Numbered from the stretch's first letter, positions 29,597 through 39,410 are shown. The stretch: DNA of 64,000 bases from Pelomonas sp. Root1217 (GCF_001425705.1 NZ_LMDC01000032.1:1-64000), one strand, 5' to 3'. Notes: a model not told the origin generated them from the letters alone. A program made the numbers and translations.

Positions 29597-30886
29597 ATGA
29601 AGCTCGATGCCTACTGGACCGACAGCGTGCCGGCGTTCGTGCCAGCCGCGCGCGAGCTGCCGCAGCGCGTGGACGTCGCCGTGGTGGGCGGGGGCTTCAG
29701 CGGCCTGTCAGCCGCCCTGGCGCTGGCAAGGCGCGGTGCCACGGTGGCGGTGCTGGAGGCCGGTGCGCGCGTCGCGTCCGAAGCCTCGGGGCGCAACGGC
29801 GGCCATGTGAACAACGGCCTCGCGGTCGACTATGCCGAGGCGGCCGCCCGCCACGGCGCCGCGCGGGCAGCCGCCTGGTACCGCGCCTACGACACCGCCG
29901 TCGACACCGTGGCGCAGTTGGTGCAGCAGGAAGGCATCGCCTGCGATTTCAGCCGCACCGGCAAGCTCAAGCTGGCGACGCGGCCGGCGCAGCTCGACGC
30001 GCTGCGCCGCAGCGTGGAGCGCCTGCATGCCGATGGCGTCGACTCCGACACCGAGATCCTTGATGCTGCCAGCGTGCGTGCCGAGGTGCAGAGCGAGCGT
30101 TTCCACGGCGGCATGCTCTACAGGCGCAGCGGCCAGATGCACATGGGCCGCTTCGCCAACGGCCTGGCCGAAGCCGCCGAGCGCCAGGGCGCGGGCATCT
30201 TCACCGGCACGTGCGTGCAGCGGATTGAGCGCACCCACGGCCATGCCCACCGCCTGCACACCACGCGCGGCACCGTGGCGGCCGACCAGGTGCTGCTGGC
30301 CACCGGCGCGTCGCGCCACGGCGGCTACGGCAGCTTCGGCTGGCTGCGCCGGCGCATCGTGCCCATCGGCAGCTTCATCGTCGTGACCGAGCCGCTCGGC
30401 GCGGAACGCGCGGCCGCGCTGCTGGCGGCGCGCCGCACCTACACGACGGTGGCCAACATCCACCACTACTTCCGGCTGACGGCCGACCACCGGCTCGTCT
30501 TCGGCGGCCGCGCGCGTTTCGCGATCAGCAGCCCGCAGCAGGACGCCGCCAGCGGCGAGGTCCTGCGCGCCGGCCTGCTGCAGACCTTCCCGCAGCTGGC
30601 CGGCGTGCGGCTGGACTACTGCTGGGGCGGCCTCGTCGACATGACGCAGGACCGCCTGCCCCATGCCGGCGAGCGCGACGGCCTGTACTACACGATGGGC
30701 TACAGCGGCCACGGCACGCAGATGTCGGTGCTGATGGGCCAGCGCATGGCCGCGCTGATGGGCGGCGATGCCGCCGCCAACCCGTGGGCGGACCGAGCCT
30801 GGCCGGCCATTCCCGGCCATGTCGGCCCGCCCTGGTTCCTGCCCGCCGTCGGCCTGTACTACCGGCTGAAGGATCGCCTCGCCTAG
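29597..30886 (+). CDS. FAD-dependent amine oxidase (PuuB-like)
   Basis: 429 residues from the ATG at 29597. It opens with AYWTDSVP and has the FAD fold VAVVGGGFSGLSAALALARRG (in two contiguous parts, about 27-47), ASGRNGGHVNNGL, and the C-terminal MGYSGHGTQMS. This is the layout of gamma-glutamylputrescine oxidase and related amine oxidases. It would give an aldehyde and hydrogen peroxide or reduced carrier from a primary or secondary amine. Its place beside an amine/peptide importer and GabD-like dehydrogenase supports polyamine or related amine use. Confidence 0.85.
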   Translation: MKLDAYWTDSVPAFVPAARELPQRVDVAVVGGGFSGLSAALALARRGATVAVLEAGARVASEASGRNGGHVNNGLAVDYAEAAARHGAARAAAWYRAYDTAVDTVAQLVQQEGIACDFSRTGKLKLATRPAQLDALRRSVERLHADGVDSDTEILDAASVRAEVQSERFHGGMLYRRSGQMHMGRFANGLAEAAERQGAGIFTGTCVQRIERTHGHAHRLHTTRGTVAADQVLLATGASRHGGYGSFGWLRRRIVPIGSFIVVTEPLGAERAAALLAARRTYTTVANIHHYFRLTADHRLVFGGRARFAISSPQQDAASGEVLRAGLLQTFPQLAGVRLDYCWGGLVDMTQDRLPHAGERDGLYYTMGYSGHGTQMSVLMGQRMAALMGGDAAANPWADRAWPAIPGHVGPPWFLPAVGLYYRLKDRLA

Positions 30887-30960
30887 CCTGGAGCGGGCGG
30901 CTCTCCCAAGACCCGCCCCGAACTCGTCAACCCCTTAGAACACTGAACGAGAAACACACC

Positions 30961-32577
30961 ATGAGCCATCGCCAACCCCTCGACGCCCTTGTCGGCCCGC
31001 AAGACAGCCAGCGTCTGTTCGACGCGCTCCAGCGCGGCGCCAGCCGGCGCGACATCCTCGGCCTGCTCGCCGGGGCCGGTATGCAGGCGGGCCTCGCCGG
31101 CGCGCTGGCCGGCACGGCGATGACGGCCCACGCGCAAGCGCCCAGGCGCGGCGGCAAGCTGCGCGTGGCCGGCGCCACGGCCGCGGCCAGCGACACGCTG
31201 GATCCGGCCAAGCAGTCCAACCAGGCCGACTACTCGCGCTGCAACATGCTCTACAACGGGCTCACGTCGCTGGACGGCAGCCTGACGCCGCAGCCGGCCC
31301 TGGCCGAGCGCTTCGATACCAAGGACGCCAAGACCTGGGTGTTCACGCTGCGCAAGGGGGTGACCTTCCATGACGGCAAGGCGCTGACCCCGGCCGACGT
31401 CGTCTACTCGATCGCCCGCCACAAGGACCCGGCCACGGCCAGCAAGGCCAAGGTCCAGACCGACCAGATCGAGAGCATCAAGGCCAGCGGCGCCAACGAG
31501 GTGACCATCGTGCTGACCTCGCCGAACGCCGACCTGCCGGTCATCCTGGGCACCTTCCACTTCCACATCGTCAAGGACGGCACGACCGACTTCAACGCCG
31601 GCATCGGCACCGGCCCCTACAAGCTCAAGGAGTTCAAGCCCGGCGTGCGCTCGGTCGTCGTGCGCAATGAGGCCTACTGGAAGCCCGGCAAGCCCTATCT
31701 GGACGAGATCGAATTCGTCGGCATCGGCGACGAGAACGCGCGCGTCAATGCGCTGCTGTCAGGCGGCATCGACCTCGTCGGCGCCGTCAACCCGCGCTCG
31801 CTGGCACGCATCGCCGGCACGCCGGGCTTCGCCGTGTTCAAGACCCAGTCCGGCCAGTACTCCGACCTGACGATGCGGCGCGACACCGGCCCCGGCGCCA
31901 ACCCCGAGTTCGTGCTGGGCATGAAGCACCTGTTCGACCGCGAGCAGATGAAGAAGACCATTGCGCTGGACCAGGCCGTGGTCGGCAACGACCAGCCCAT
32001 CGACCCCACCAACCGCTTTCATTTCGCCGGCCTGCCGCAGCGCGCCTTCGACCCGGAGAAGGCGAAGTTCCACCTGAAGAAGGCCGGCGTATCCGGCGCG
32101 GTGCCGGTGGTGTGTTCGCCTGCGGCGCTGTACTCGGTCGAGATGGCGCTGCTGCTGCAGCAGACGGCCAAGGAGGTGGGGCTGGACATCGACGTCAAGC
32201 GCATGCCGGCCGACGGCTACTGGTCCAACCATTGGCTCAACAGCGCTGTAGGCTTCGGCAACGTCAACCCGCGGCCGAGCGCCGACATGCTGCTGACGCA
32301 GTTCTTCAAGTCGGACGCGCAATGGAACGAGTCGCGCTGGAAGAACGAGAAGTTCGACCAGTTGCTCGTTGCCGCACGCGGCGAGACCGACCTCGCCAAG
32401 CGCCGCCAGATGTATGCCGACATGCAGACGCTGATCCACCAGGAGGCCGGCATCGGCATCCCGTTGTTCCTGGCCAGCCTGGACGGCCACAGCACCAAGG
32501 TCAAGGGCCTGTCGCCCATCCCGCTGGGCGGGTTGATGGGCTACAACTTTGCCGAGAACGTCTGGCTCGCCGCCTGA
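30961..32577 (+). CDS. ABC importer substrate-binding protein, family 5 (peptide/amine), Tat signal
   Basis: 538 residues from the ATG at 30961. The N-terminus has a twin-arginine motif, SRRDILGLLAG (about 28-38), then a hydrophobic segment ending AHAQA, so it is likely exported folded. The rest is a family 5 solute-binding protein (KTWVFTLRKGVTFHDGKALTPADV). It captures a peptide, opine or amine in the periplasm for the permeases and ATPase encoded next. A GC-rich hairpin (about 30893-30925) lies between it and the oxidase gene and may reduce read-through. Confidence 0.88.
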   Translation: MSHRQPLDALVGPQDSQRLFDALQRGASRRDILGLLAGAGMQAGLAGALAGTAMTAHAQAPRRGGKLRVAGATAAASDTLDPAKQSNQADYSRCNMLYNGLTSLDGSLTPQPALAERFDTKDAKTWVFTLRKGVTFHDGKALTPADVVYSIARHKDPATASKAKVQTDQIESIKASGANEVTIVLTSPNADLPVILGTFHFHIVKDGTTDFNAGIGTGPYKLKEFKPGVRSVVVRNEAYWKPGKPYLDEIEFVGIGDENARVNALLSGGIDLVGAVNPRSLARIAGTPGFAVFKTQSGQYSDLTMRRDTGPGANPEFVLGMKHLFDREQMKKTIALDQAVVGNDQPIDPTNRFHFAGLPQRAFDPEKAKFHLKKAGVSGAVPVVCSPAALYSVEMALLLQQTAKEVGLDIDVKRMPADGYWSNHWLNSAVGFGNVNPRPSADMLLTQFFKSDAQWNESRWKNEKFDQLLVAARGETDLAKRRQMYADMQTLIHQEAGIGIPLFLASLDGHSTKVKGLSPIPLGGLMGYNFAENVWLAA

Positions 32578-32608
32578 CGCCGAACCCCCACACCAGGCCA
32601 GGCATCCT

Positions 32609-33565
32609 ATGAACGGGATCATCCTCAAGCTGCTCGCGCAGCGCATCGCGTTGTCGCTGCTGTCGCTGCTGGCGGTGTCGGTGATCGTCTTCTCCGTGAC
32701 CGCGGTGCTGCCGGGCGACGCCGCCCAGGAGCAGCTCGGCCAGGACGCCACGCCCGAGGCCCTCGCTGCGCTGCGGACGCAGATGGGGCTCGACGTTCCG
32801 GCTCCCACGCGTTATCTGCGCTGGCTGGGCGGTTTGGTGCGGGGCGATTTCGGCAAATCCTCGACGGCCTACCAGCCGGTGGCCGAGCTGATCGGCTCGC
32901 GGTTGCCCAACTCGCTGCTGCTGGCGGCCATCACGGCGCTGTTCTCGGTGCCGATCGCGCTGGCGGCCGGCATCGCCTCGGCGGTGTGGCGGGGCTCGTG
33001 GTTCGACCGCGCCGCGTCCACGGCCTCGGTGGGCATCGTCTCGGTGCCGGAGTTCCTGATCGCGACGCTGGCGGTGCTGGTGTTCGCGGTACAGCTGCGC
33101 TGGCTGCCGGCGCTGTCCTATGTCAACGACATCGAATCGATGGGCCAGTTGCTGAAGGCCTTTGCGATGCCGGTGCTGACGCTGACCTGCGTGATCGTCG
33201 CCCAGATGATGCGCATGACGCGTGCGGCCGTCATCGACCAGCTGGAGGCGCCCTATGTCGAGATGGTGCGGCTGAAGGGCGCTTCGTCGCTGCGCCTGGT
33301 GATGTGCCACGCCTTGCCGAATGCGGTCGGCCCGATTGCCAACGCGGTGGCGCTGAGCCTGTCCTACCTGCTCGGCGGCGTGATCATTGTCGAGACCATC
33401 TTCAACTACCCCGGCGTGGCCAAGCTGATGGTCGACGGCGTCGCGCAGCGCGACACGCCGCTGGTGCAGGCCTGCGCCATGCTGTTCTGCAGCGGCTACC
33501 TGATCCTCGTCACGGCCGCGGACATCTGCGGCATCGTCGCCAATCCGCGGCTGCGGCATCGCTGA
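32609..33565 (+). CDS. ABC importer permease, DppB-type
   Basis: 318 residues with about six membrane helices. The N-terminal region has VIVFSVTAVLPGD, and the EAA loop is near MRMTRAAVIDQLEAPYVEMVRLKG. It pairs with the DppC-type permease encoded 13 bp later to form the inner-membrane channel. The start at 32609 is chosen because the upstream in-frame region overlaps the binding-protein gene. Confidence 0.9.
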   Translation: MNGIILKLLAQRIALSLLSLLAVSVIVFSVTAVLPGDAAQEQLGQDATPEALAALRTQMGLDVPAPTRYLRWLGGLVRGDFGKSSTAYQPVAELIGSRLPNSLLLAAITALFSVPIALAAGIASAVWRGSWFDRAASTASVGIVSVPEFLIATLAVLVFAVQLRWLPALSYVNDIESMGQLLKAFAMPVLTLTCVIVAQMMRMTRAAVIDQLEAPYVEMVRLKGASSLRLVMCHALPNAVGPIANAVALSLSYLLGGVIIVETIFNYPGVAKLMVDGVAQRDTPLVQACAMLFCSGYLILVTAADICGIVANPRLRHR

Positions 33566-33578
33566 ACGGAGCACAGGC

Positions 33579-34448
33579 ATGACTGTCATTTCCATTCCCC
33601 TGCCTGCCGGGCGCTCGGCGGTCTGGCGCCGCCGGCTCGCGCAGTTCGGCCCCTCTGGCTTGCTCGGCTTGGCCGTGTTGGGCTTCTGGATCCTCGCCGC
33701 CTTGCTAGGCCCGGCGCTGCTGTCCCGCAGCGGCTCCCAGGGAGGTGCTGCGGTGTTCGCGCCGATCAGCGCTCATCACTGGCTGGGCACTGACTACCTC
33801 GGCCGAGACATGCTGGCGCGCGTCATCGAAGGCGCGCGCTACACGGTCGGCGTGGCCCTGGCCGCCACGCTGCTGGCCAGCGGCATCGGCACGCTGCTGG
33901 CACTGCTGGCGGCCGCCAGCGGGCGCTGGATCGATGGCGCGCTCAGCCGCGTGCTGGACACGCTGACAGCCATTCCGAGCAAGATGTTCGCGCTGCTGAT
34001 CGTGGCCGGCTTCGGTTCGTCGGTGCCGGTGCTGATCGTGACGGCCGCCGTCATCTATGTGCCGGGCGCCTACCGCATCGGCCGCTCACTGGCAGTGAAC
34101 ATCAATGCGATGGACTACGTCACCGTGGCTCGCACGCGCGGTGAGGGCACCTGGTATGTGATGCGGCGCGAGATCCTGCCCAACATCCTTGGGCCCATGC
34201 TGGCTGACCTCGGGCTGCGCTTCGTCTACGTCGTGCTGCTGCTGGCGTCCTTGAGCTTCCTCGGTCTGGGCGTACAGCCGCCAATGGCCGACTGGGGGTC
34301 GCTGGTGCGCGAGAACATCGGCGCGCTGGCCGATGGCGGCGCCTCGGTGATCGCACCGGCCGGGGCAATAGCCAGCCTGACCATCGCCGTGAACCTGGTG
34401 ATCGACAACCTGCCGGGCCGCAAGGCCCGCGAGAGAGGAGCGCGCTGA
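33579..34448 (+). CDS. ABC importer permease, DppC-type
   Basis: 289 residues. It has the N-terminal helix followed by HHWLGTDYLGRDMLARVIEGAR, the classic DppC/OppC lead-in, about six membrane helices, and an EAA loop (YVTVARTRGEGTWYVMRREILPN). It is the second half of the channel. Its stop TGA shares a base with the ATG of the ATPase gene (34448), so they are translationally coupled. Confidence 0.9.
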   Translation: MTVISIPLPAGRSAVWRRRLAQFGPSGLLGLAVLGFWILAALLGPALLSRSGSQGGAAVFAPISAHHWLGTDYLGRDMLARVIEGARYTVGVALAATLLASGIGTLLALLAAASGRWIDGALSRVLDTLTAIPSKMFALLIVAGFGSSVPVLIVTAAVIYVPGAYRIGRSLAVNINAMDYVTVARTRGEGTWYVMRREILPNILGPMLADLGLRFVYVVLLLASLSFLGLGVQPPMADWGSLVRENIGALADGGASVIAPAGAIASLTIAVNLVIDNLPGRKARERGAR

Positions 34449-36076
34449 TGGGCAGCCTTGTGGAAGTGAGCAACCTGACGGTTGCCGCGGGCGACGCCAC
34501 GCTGGTGGACGCGCTGTCGTTCACCATCCGGCCCGGCGAGGTGCTGGCGCTGATCGGCGAATCGGGTTCGGGCAAGACGACCACGGCGCTCGCGCTGATG
34601 GGCTATGTGCGCCACGGCTGCCGCATCGCCGCCGGCCAGGTCCGCATCGACGACATCGACGTGCTCAAGCTCGGCCCCCGCCAGCTGCGCAGCCTGCGTG
34701 GCCGCAAGGCGGCCTACTTCGCGCAGAGCGCGGCGGCGTCGTTCAACCCGTCGCGCACCATCCTCGACCAGGTCGTGGAGCCGGCGACGATGCACGGCAC
34801 GCTGTCGCGCGCGGCGGCCGAGCTGAAGGCCATCGCGCTGTTCCGCGAGCTTGCGCTGCCCGACCCGGAAGGCATCGGCGCGCGCTATCCCCACCAGGTC
34901 TCCGGTGGCCAGCTGCAACGGCTGATGGCGGCGATGGCGCTGATCACCGACCCCGATGTCGTCATCCTCGACGAGCCGACCACGGCGCTGGACGTGACGA
35001 CGCAGGTCGAGGTGCTGCGCGCGTTCAAGCGCGTGGTGCGCGAGCGCCAGGTGACGGCCGTCTACGTCAGCCACGACCTCGCGGTCGTCGCGCAAATGGC
35101 CGATCACATCCTGGTGCTGCGAGGCGGGCGCATGCAGGAGCTGTCCAGCACCGACCGCGTGCTGGCCCAGCCGGCGCATGAGTACACGCGGGAGCTGCTG
35201 GCCGCCGCGCGGCCGGCGGCGCGCGACTCCGGCCACCAGCCCGGCAGCACGCCAGCGCTGCTGGAAGTGAGCGGCGTCAGCGCCGGCTACGGCGCGCGCG
35301 ATGCCCAGGGCCGGCCGCAGGTGTGCATCCTGCAGGACATCGACCTGCGGCTGGAGCGCGGCCAGGCCGTGGGCGTCATCGGCGAATCGGGCTCGGGCAA
35401 GACCACGCTGGCACGCGCCGTCGCCGGCCTGCTGGCGCCCAGCGCCGGCACCATCCGCTTCGACGGCCGGCCGCTGGCACCGACGCTTGGAGAACGCAGC
35501 AAGGAGGAGCTGCGCCGCATCCAGATCGTCTTTCAGTCGGCCGACACGGCGCTGAATCCGTCGCAGACCGTCGAGAGCATCCTGGCCCGGCCACTGCAGT
35601 TCTACCGTGGCCTGAAGGGGGTCGTCCTGCAACGCCGCATTGCCGAGCTGCTGGACCTGGTGAAGCTGCCCGCCAACCTTGCCGGCCGCCTGCCTGCGGG
35701 CCTCTCGGGCGGCCAGAAGCAGCGCGTCAACCTGGCACGGGCGCTGGCCGCCGAGCCGGAGCTGCTGCTGTGCGACGAGGTCACGTCGGCGCTGGACACG
35801 GTCGTCGGCGCCGCGGTGCTCGACCTGATCGCGGAACTGCGCCGCGAGCTGGGCCTGTCGATCCTGTTCATCAGCCACGATCTGCATACGGTCCGCGCGG
35901 TCTGCGACGAGATCGTCGTGATGCGCCATGGCCACAAGCTGGCCCAGGTGGCACGCGCCGACTACGACCGTGGGCCGCACCACCCCTACTACGAGCAGCT
36001 CGCGCGAGCCGTGCCCGAGCTGCGGCGTGGCTGGCTCGAGGAACTCGACCCGCCACGGCCCGTCCTGGTCGCCTGA
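34448..36076 (+). CDS. Fused double ATP-binding subunit of the peptide/amine ABC importer (GsiA/DppDF-type)
   Basis: 542 residues with two complete ABC cassettes. Cassette 1: Walker A GESGSGKT (about 37-44), signature SGGQLQR, Walker B VVILDEPT. Cassette 2: GESGSGKT (about 314-321), signature LSGGQKQR, Walker B LLLCDEVTSALD. Such fusions replace separate DppD and DppF. It powers uptake through the two permeases. The linker around residue 260 is Ala/Pro-rich. Confidence 0.92.
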   Translation: MGSLVEVSNLTVAAGDATLVDALSFTIRPGEVLALIGESGSGKTTTALALMGYVRHGCRIAAGQVRIDDIDVLKLGPRQLRSLRGRKAAYFAQSAAASFNPSRTILDQVVEPATMHGTLSRAAAELKAIALFRELALPDPEGIGARYPHQVSGGQLQRLMAAMALITDPDVVILDEPTTALDVTTQVEVLRAFKRVVRERQVTAVYVSHDLAVVAQMADHILVLRGGRMQELSSTDRVLAQPAHEYTRELLAAARPAARDSGHQPGSTPALLEVSGVSAGYGARDAQGRPQVCILQDIDLRLERGQAVGVIGESGSGKTTLARAVAGLLAPSAGTIRFDGRPLAPTLGERSKEELRRIQIVFQSADTALNPSQTVESILARPLQFYRGLKGVVLQRRIAELLDLVKLPANLAGRLPAGLSGGQKQRVNLARALAAEPELLLCDEVTSALDTVVGAAVLDLIAELRRELGLSILFISHDLHTVRAVCDEIVVMRHGHKLAQVARADYDRGPHHPYYEQLARAVPELRRGWLEELDPPRPVLVA

Positions 36077-36094
36077 CAACAGAAGGAAAAACTC

Positions 36095-37183
36095 ATGATG
36101 AACACATTCCGCATCGCTGCCATCGCGGGAGATGGCATCGGCAAGGAAGTGATGCCCGAGGGTCTGCGCGTGCTGAAGGCGGCGGCGGATCGCTTCGGCT
36201 TCGCCATCGAGCTGCGCGAGTTCGACTGGGCCAGCTGCGACTGGTATGCGCAGCACGGCCAGATGATGCCGGACGACTGGAAGCAGCAGCTCGCCGGCGT
36301 TGACGCCATCTACTTCGGCGCCGTCGGCTGGCCGGCGACCGTGCCCGACAACGTCTCGCTGTGGGGCTCGCTGCTGAAGTTCCGGCGCGAGTTCGACCAG
36401 TACATCAACCTGCGGCCGGTACGGCTTTTCGAGGGCGCGCCGTGCCCATTGGCGGGGCGCAAGGTCGGCGACATCGACTACGTCGTCGTGCGCGAGAACA
36501 CCGAGGGCGAGTACACCAATCTCGGTGGCGTGATGTTCGCCGGCACCGAGCGCGAGATCGTCATCCAGGAATCGGTGTTCTCGCGCCACGGCGCCGACCG
36601 CGTGTTGCGCTACGCCTTCGAGCTGGCGCGCTCACGCCAGCGCAAGTCGCTGACCGTGGCCACCAAGAGCAACGGCATCGCCATCAGCATGCCCTGGTGG
36701 GATGCGCGCACCGACGAGATGGCGCGGCAGTACCCGGACGTGCAGGTCGACAAGCAGCACATCGACATCCTGTGCGCCCGCTTCGTGCTGCAACCGCAGC
36801 GCTTCGACGTCGTCGCGGCGACCAATCTGTTTGGCGACATCCTGAGCGACCTCGGCCCCGCGACGACCGGCACCATCGGCCTGGCACCGAGCGCCAACCT
36901 CAACCCGGAACGCCAGTTCCCATCGCTGTTCGAGCCGGTGCACGGGTCGGCCCCCGACATCTACGGCCGCCGCATCGCCAACCCCATCGCCATGATCTGG
37001 TCGGGTGCGCTGATGCTCGACTTCCTGACGCAAGGGCAGGGCAGTGGGCGCGCGGCGCACGACGCCATCGTGCGCGCCATCGAGGACGTGATCTTGCGCG
37101 GGCCACGAACGCCCGACCTTGGCGGCGACGCCCATACCGAAGACGTCGGCCGGGCGATTGCCGATCAGGTGAAGGGCACCTGA
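36095..37183 (+). CDS. Tartrate dehydrogenase/decarboxylase-like beta-decarboxylating dehydrogenase
   Basis: 362 residues, the usual TtuC length. It has IAGDGIGKEV at the start, VRENTEGEYTNLGG (Arg/Tyr active-site region), KSNGIAISM with the catalytic Lys, NLFGDILSDLGP and FEPVHGSAPDI. Relatives act on tartrate, D-malate or isopropylmalate with NAD and a divalent metal. In this operon, directly after the ABC importer, it probably oxidises a hydroxy-dicarboxylate from the same catabolic route. An inverted repeat follows the stop. Confidence 0.85.
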   Translation: MMNTFRIAAIAGDGIGKEVMPEGLRVLKAAADRFGFAIELREFDWASCDWYAQHGQMMPDDWKQQLAGVDAIYFGAVGWPATVPDNVSLWGSLLKFRREFDQYINLRPVRLFEGAPCPLAGRKVGDIDYVVVRENTEGEYTNLGGVMFAGTEREIVIQESVFSRHGADRVLRYAFELARSRQRKSLTVATKSNGIAISMPWWDARTDEMARQYPDVQVDKQHIDILCARFVLQPQRFDVVAATNLFGDILSDLGPATTGTIGLAPSANLNPERQFPSLFEPVHGSAPDIYGRRIANPIAMIWSGALMLDFLTQGQGSGRAAHDAIVRAIEDVILRGPRTPDLGGDAHTEDVGRAIADQVKGT

Positions 37184-37198
37184 GACGAAATTCAAAGG

Positions 37199-37273
37199 CA
37201 ACCACAGAGGCAGAGAGACACAGAGGAAATCCAGAGCGAGCACTTCTCTGTGCCTCTGTGTCTCTGTGGTTGC
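37199..37273. repeat. Imperfect inverted repeat built from 8-9-bp CACAGAG units
   Basis: The left arm (37199-37229) reads as units ACCACAGAG, GCAGAGAG, ACACAGAG; the right arm (37243-37273) reversed reads ACCACAGAG, ACACAGAG, GCACAGAG. The arms pair over about 30 bp with substitutions and a short loop. Related CACAGAG-rich intergenic hairpins occur scattered in many environmental proteobacteria. It lies between the tartrate-dehydrogenase-like gene and the GabD-like gene and could act as a terminator or mRNA-stabilising hairpin. Confidence 0.75.
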
Positions 37274-37330
37274 ATTCCCGCATTCGATTCATCCGTCGCG
37301 GGTGCCGCGAACGCGAAATGGAGAACTGAG

Positions 37331-38800
37331 ATGACATTGACGATTCAACATGACGACCTGCTCCCCGGCCGCAACTTCATCGCGGGGCAATGGCGCGAGG
37401 CGCTGGAGGGTCAACGTTTCGGGGTGACCGACCCGGCGACCGACGCAGTGTTCGCCACTGTGCCGGACAGCGGGGCTCTCGACGCCGCTGCGGCGCTGGA
37501 AGCGGCCCATGCGGCCTTTCCGATCTGGCGTGCGGTGCCGGCCAAGCAACGAGCGCAGATTCTCAATCGCTGGAACGCACTGATCCTCGCGCACCAGGAC
37601 GACCTGGGCCGCCTGATCTCTCGTGAGCAGGGCAAACCGCTGGCCGAAGGGCGAGGGGAGGTCGCCTACGCTTCAAGTTATGTGGAATGGTTCGCTGCCG
37701 AAGCCACGCGTGCCAATGGCGACGTGATTCCCGCGTCGGTGCCCGGCCGGCGCATGTTCGCGCTGAGGGAGCCGGTCGGCGTCGTCGCCGCTATCACGCC
37801 CTGGAATTTCCCCGCGGCGATGATCGCGCGCAAGATCGCTCCCGCGCTGGCCGCCGGCTGTACCGTGGTCTGCAAGCCGGCCGAAGACACGCCGCTGACC
37901 TCGCTGGCGCTGGTCAAGCTGGCCGAGGAGGCAGGCGTTCCGGCGGGTGTGCTGAACATCGTGACTGCCTCGCGTGAACGCACGCCCGAGGTCGTCGATG
38001 TCTGGCTCGACGACCCGCGCGTGCGCAAGATCACCTTCACCGGCTCTACACCGGTGGGCAAGCATCTGGCGCGGCGCGCCGCCGACACGCTCAAGCGGCT
38101 GTCGCTGGAGCTAGGTGGCAACGCGCCCTTCATCGTCTTCGAGGACGCGGACCTCGACGCCGCCGTCGAAGGCCTGATGGTGGCCAAGTTCCGCAACGGC
38201 GGGCAGACCTGCGTCAGCCCGAATCGGGTGTTCGTGCAATCAAGCGTGCACGACGCCTTCGTCGAGAAGCTGGCCGCCCGCATCTCGGCGCTCAAGGTCG
38301 GTCCGGCCAGCGACTCGGCCTCACAGATCGGGCCGATGATCAATGCGAGAGCCGTCGACAAGATCGAGCGCCATGTGCAAGACGCCGTCGCGCGTGGCGC
38401 GGTCACGCGGGTCGGGGGCGCGCGGCTGGCAGCTCTCGGGCCGAACTACTTCGCGCCGACGCTGCTGGTCGGTGCCGATGGCGGCATGGCCTGCGCCTGC
38501 GAGGAAACCTTCGGACCGATGGTGGCCATCACCCGCTTCGAGACCGAAGCCGACGTGACCCGCGCGGCGAACGACACGCCTTTCGGCCTGGCCGGCTATT
38601 TCTATGCCACCGACTTGCGGCGCATCTGGCGCATGGCGGAGGCCTTGCAGACCGGCTTGGTGGGCGTCAACGAAGGCGCACTCGCGGCCGAGGCGGCACC
38701 GTTCGGCGGCGTCAAGGAGTCAGGCTACGGGCGTGAGGGCTCCGTGCATGGCCTGGACGATTACACGCAGCTGAAGTATGTGTGCCAAGGGCAGCTCTGA
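37331..38800 (+). CDS. gabD: Succinate-semialdehyde dehydrogenase-like (GabD) aldehyde dehydrogenase
   Basis: 489 residues from the ATG at 37331. Key parts are PWNFPAAMIARKIAPALAAG, KPAEDTPL, the general base Glu in LELGGNAPF (about 260) and the nucleophile Cys in GGQTCVSPNRV (about 294), plus the C-terminal AAPFGGVKESGYGREGS. These match GabD-type enzymes, which give succinate from succinate semialdehyde with NADP. It is the last step expected for a gamma-aminobutyrate route from putrescine. It is the last chromosomal-type gene before the accessory island. Confidence 0.85.
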   Translation: MTLTIQHDDLLPGRNFIAGQWREALEGQRFGVTDPATDAVFATVPDSGALDAAAALEAAHAAFPIWRAVPAKQRAQILNRWNALILAHQDDLGRLISREQGKPLAEGRGEVAYASSYVEWFAAEATRANGDVIPASVPGRRMFALREPVGVVAAITPWNFPAAMIARKIAPALAAGCTVVCKPAEDTPLTSLALVKLAEEAGVPAGVLNIVTASRERTPEVVDVWLDDPRVRKITFTGSTPVGKHLARRAADTLKRLSLELGGNAPFIVFEDADLDAAVEGLMVAKFRNGGQTCVSPNRVFVQSSVHDAFVEKLAARISALKVGPASDSASQIGPMINARAVDKIERHVQDAVARGAVTRVGGARLAALGPNYFAPTLLVGADGGMACACEETFGPMVAITRFETEADVTRAANDTPFGLAGYFYATDLRRIWRMAEALQTGLVGVNEGALAAEAAPFGGVKESGYGREGSVHGLDDYTQLKYVCQGQL

Positions 38801-39292
38801 CAGAGGCGGCCACTGAATTTTGGCGACAATGTGCATTATGTTAAATTGACATCGTCCTTAGCTGCTCGCGATGGTCGGAGCTAGTGGCTGCCGGAAGCAT
38901 TCATGCACGTGCAATGTGAAGCAACACTGCACGCCACCGCCTCTTGGGCAGCCACTGGTTGGGACTGACCCAACTGTGCTGACCCCCTGGTTGCGGCCTA
39001 CCTGACAGTCCTTACCACTTTCCGGCCGTTCCTTGGCGGATCCGCCGGACGCCATGTTTCCTGCGACTGGCTTTCACACGCCGAACTTTGCTCACCGTTA
39101 GCCGCGCCGACGGTCAGCGGCGACATACCTTTGCTGCACTTCGAGCGGTACTTGGCTGTCGTCGACCAAGCATTGCCGCCAGAAACTCCAGACTTTGGCT
39201 GTCGAATGTCGACCTCTGCTGCACTTGGCTGCTACGAACATCAGCTTGCTGCTGATTGGACAACCGAGCGCAGACCGACAACGCCAACCCAT
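38801..39292. other. Gene-poor left part of the accessory island
   Basis: About 490 bp without a convincing gene. It starts with an AT-rich stretch (38830-38852, around TGCATTATGTTAAATTGACA), unlike the high-GC surroundings, and includes a perfect 12-bp palindrome GGCGGATCCGCC (39035-39046). Short open frames exist on both strands but none has protein-like features. The sharp loss of coding density right after the GabD-like gene suggests an insertion edge. Confidence 0.5.
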
Positions 39293-39392
39293 AGGCAATT
39301 TCAGGCTCCGTTTCAGCCTATCAGGCTTCGACCTCCCTGTGCGCCATGAGCCTGTCACACCCATGGGAACGTCGCTTGTATGGAGTCAAATA
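39293..39392 (+). repeat. Direct repeat copy 1 (about 100 bp)
   Basis: This segment and 39805-39903 are homologous along their length. The identical core is 31 bp (39350-39380, starting CCTGTCACACCCATGGG), followed by GAGTCAA-TAC in both. Outside the core, identity is lower but clear. The two copies are in the same orientation, 512 bp apart. Confidence 0.85.
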
Positions 39393-39410
39393 CCACCATG
39401 AGGAGTCATC

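Noticed and set aside
38801-39292. Possible rRNA, tRNA or attachment site at the island edge
   Set aside because: No cloverleaf or rRNA-like sequence was seen, and no end repeat could be matched with the right side near 48.3-48.6 kb.
39098-39364. 88-codon minus-strand frame starting inside direct repeat copy 1
   Set aside because: Its first 30 codons match the repeat; in copy 2 the same frame stops early. The composition is not protein-like, so it is more likely repeat remnant than a gene.
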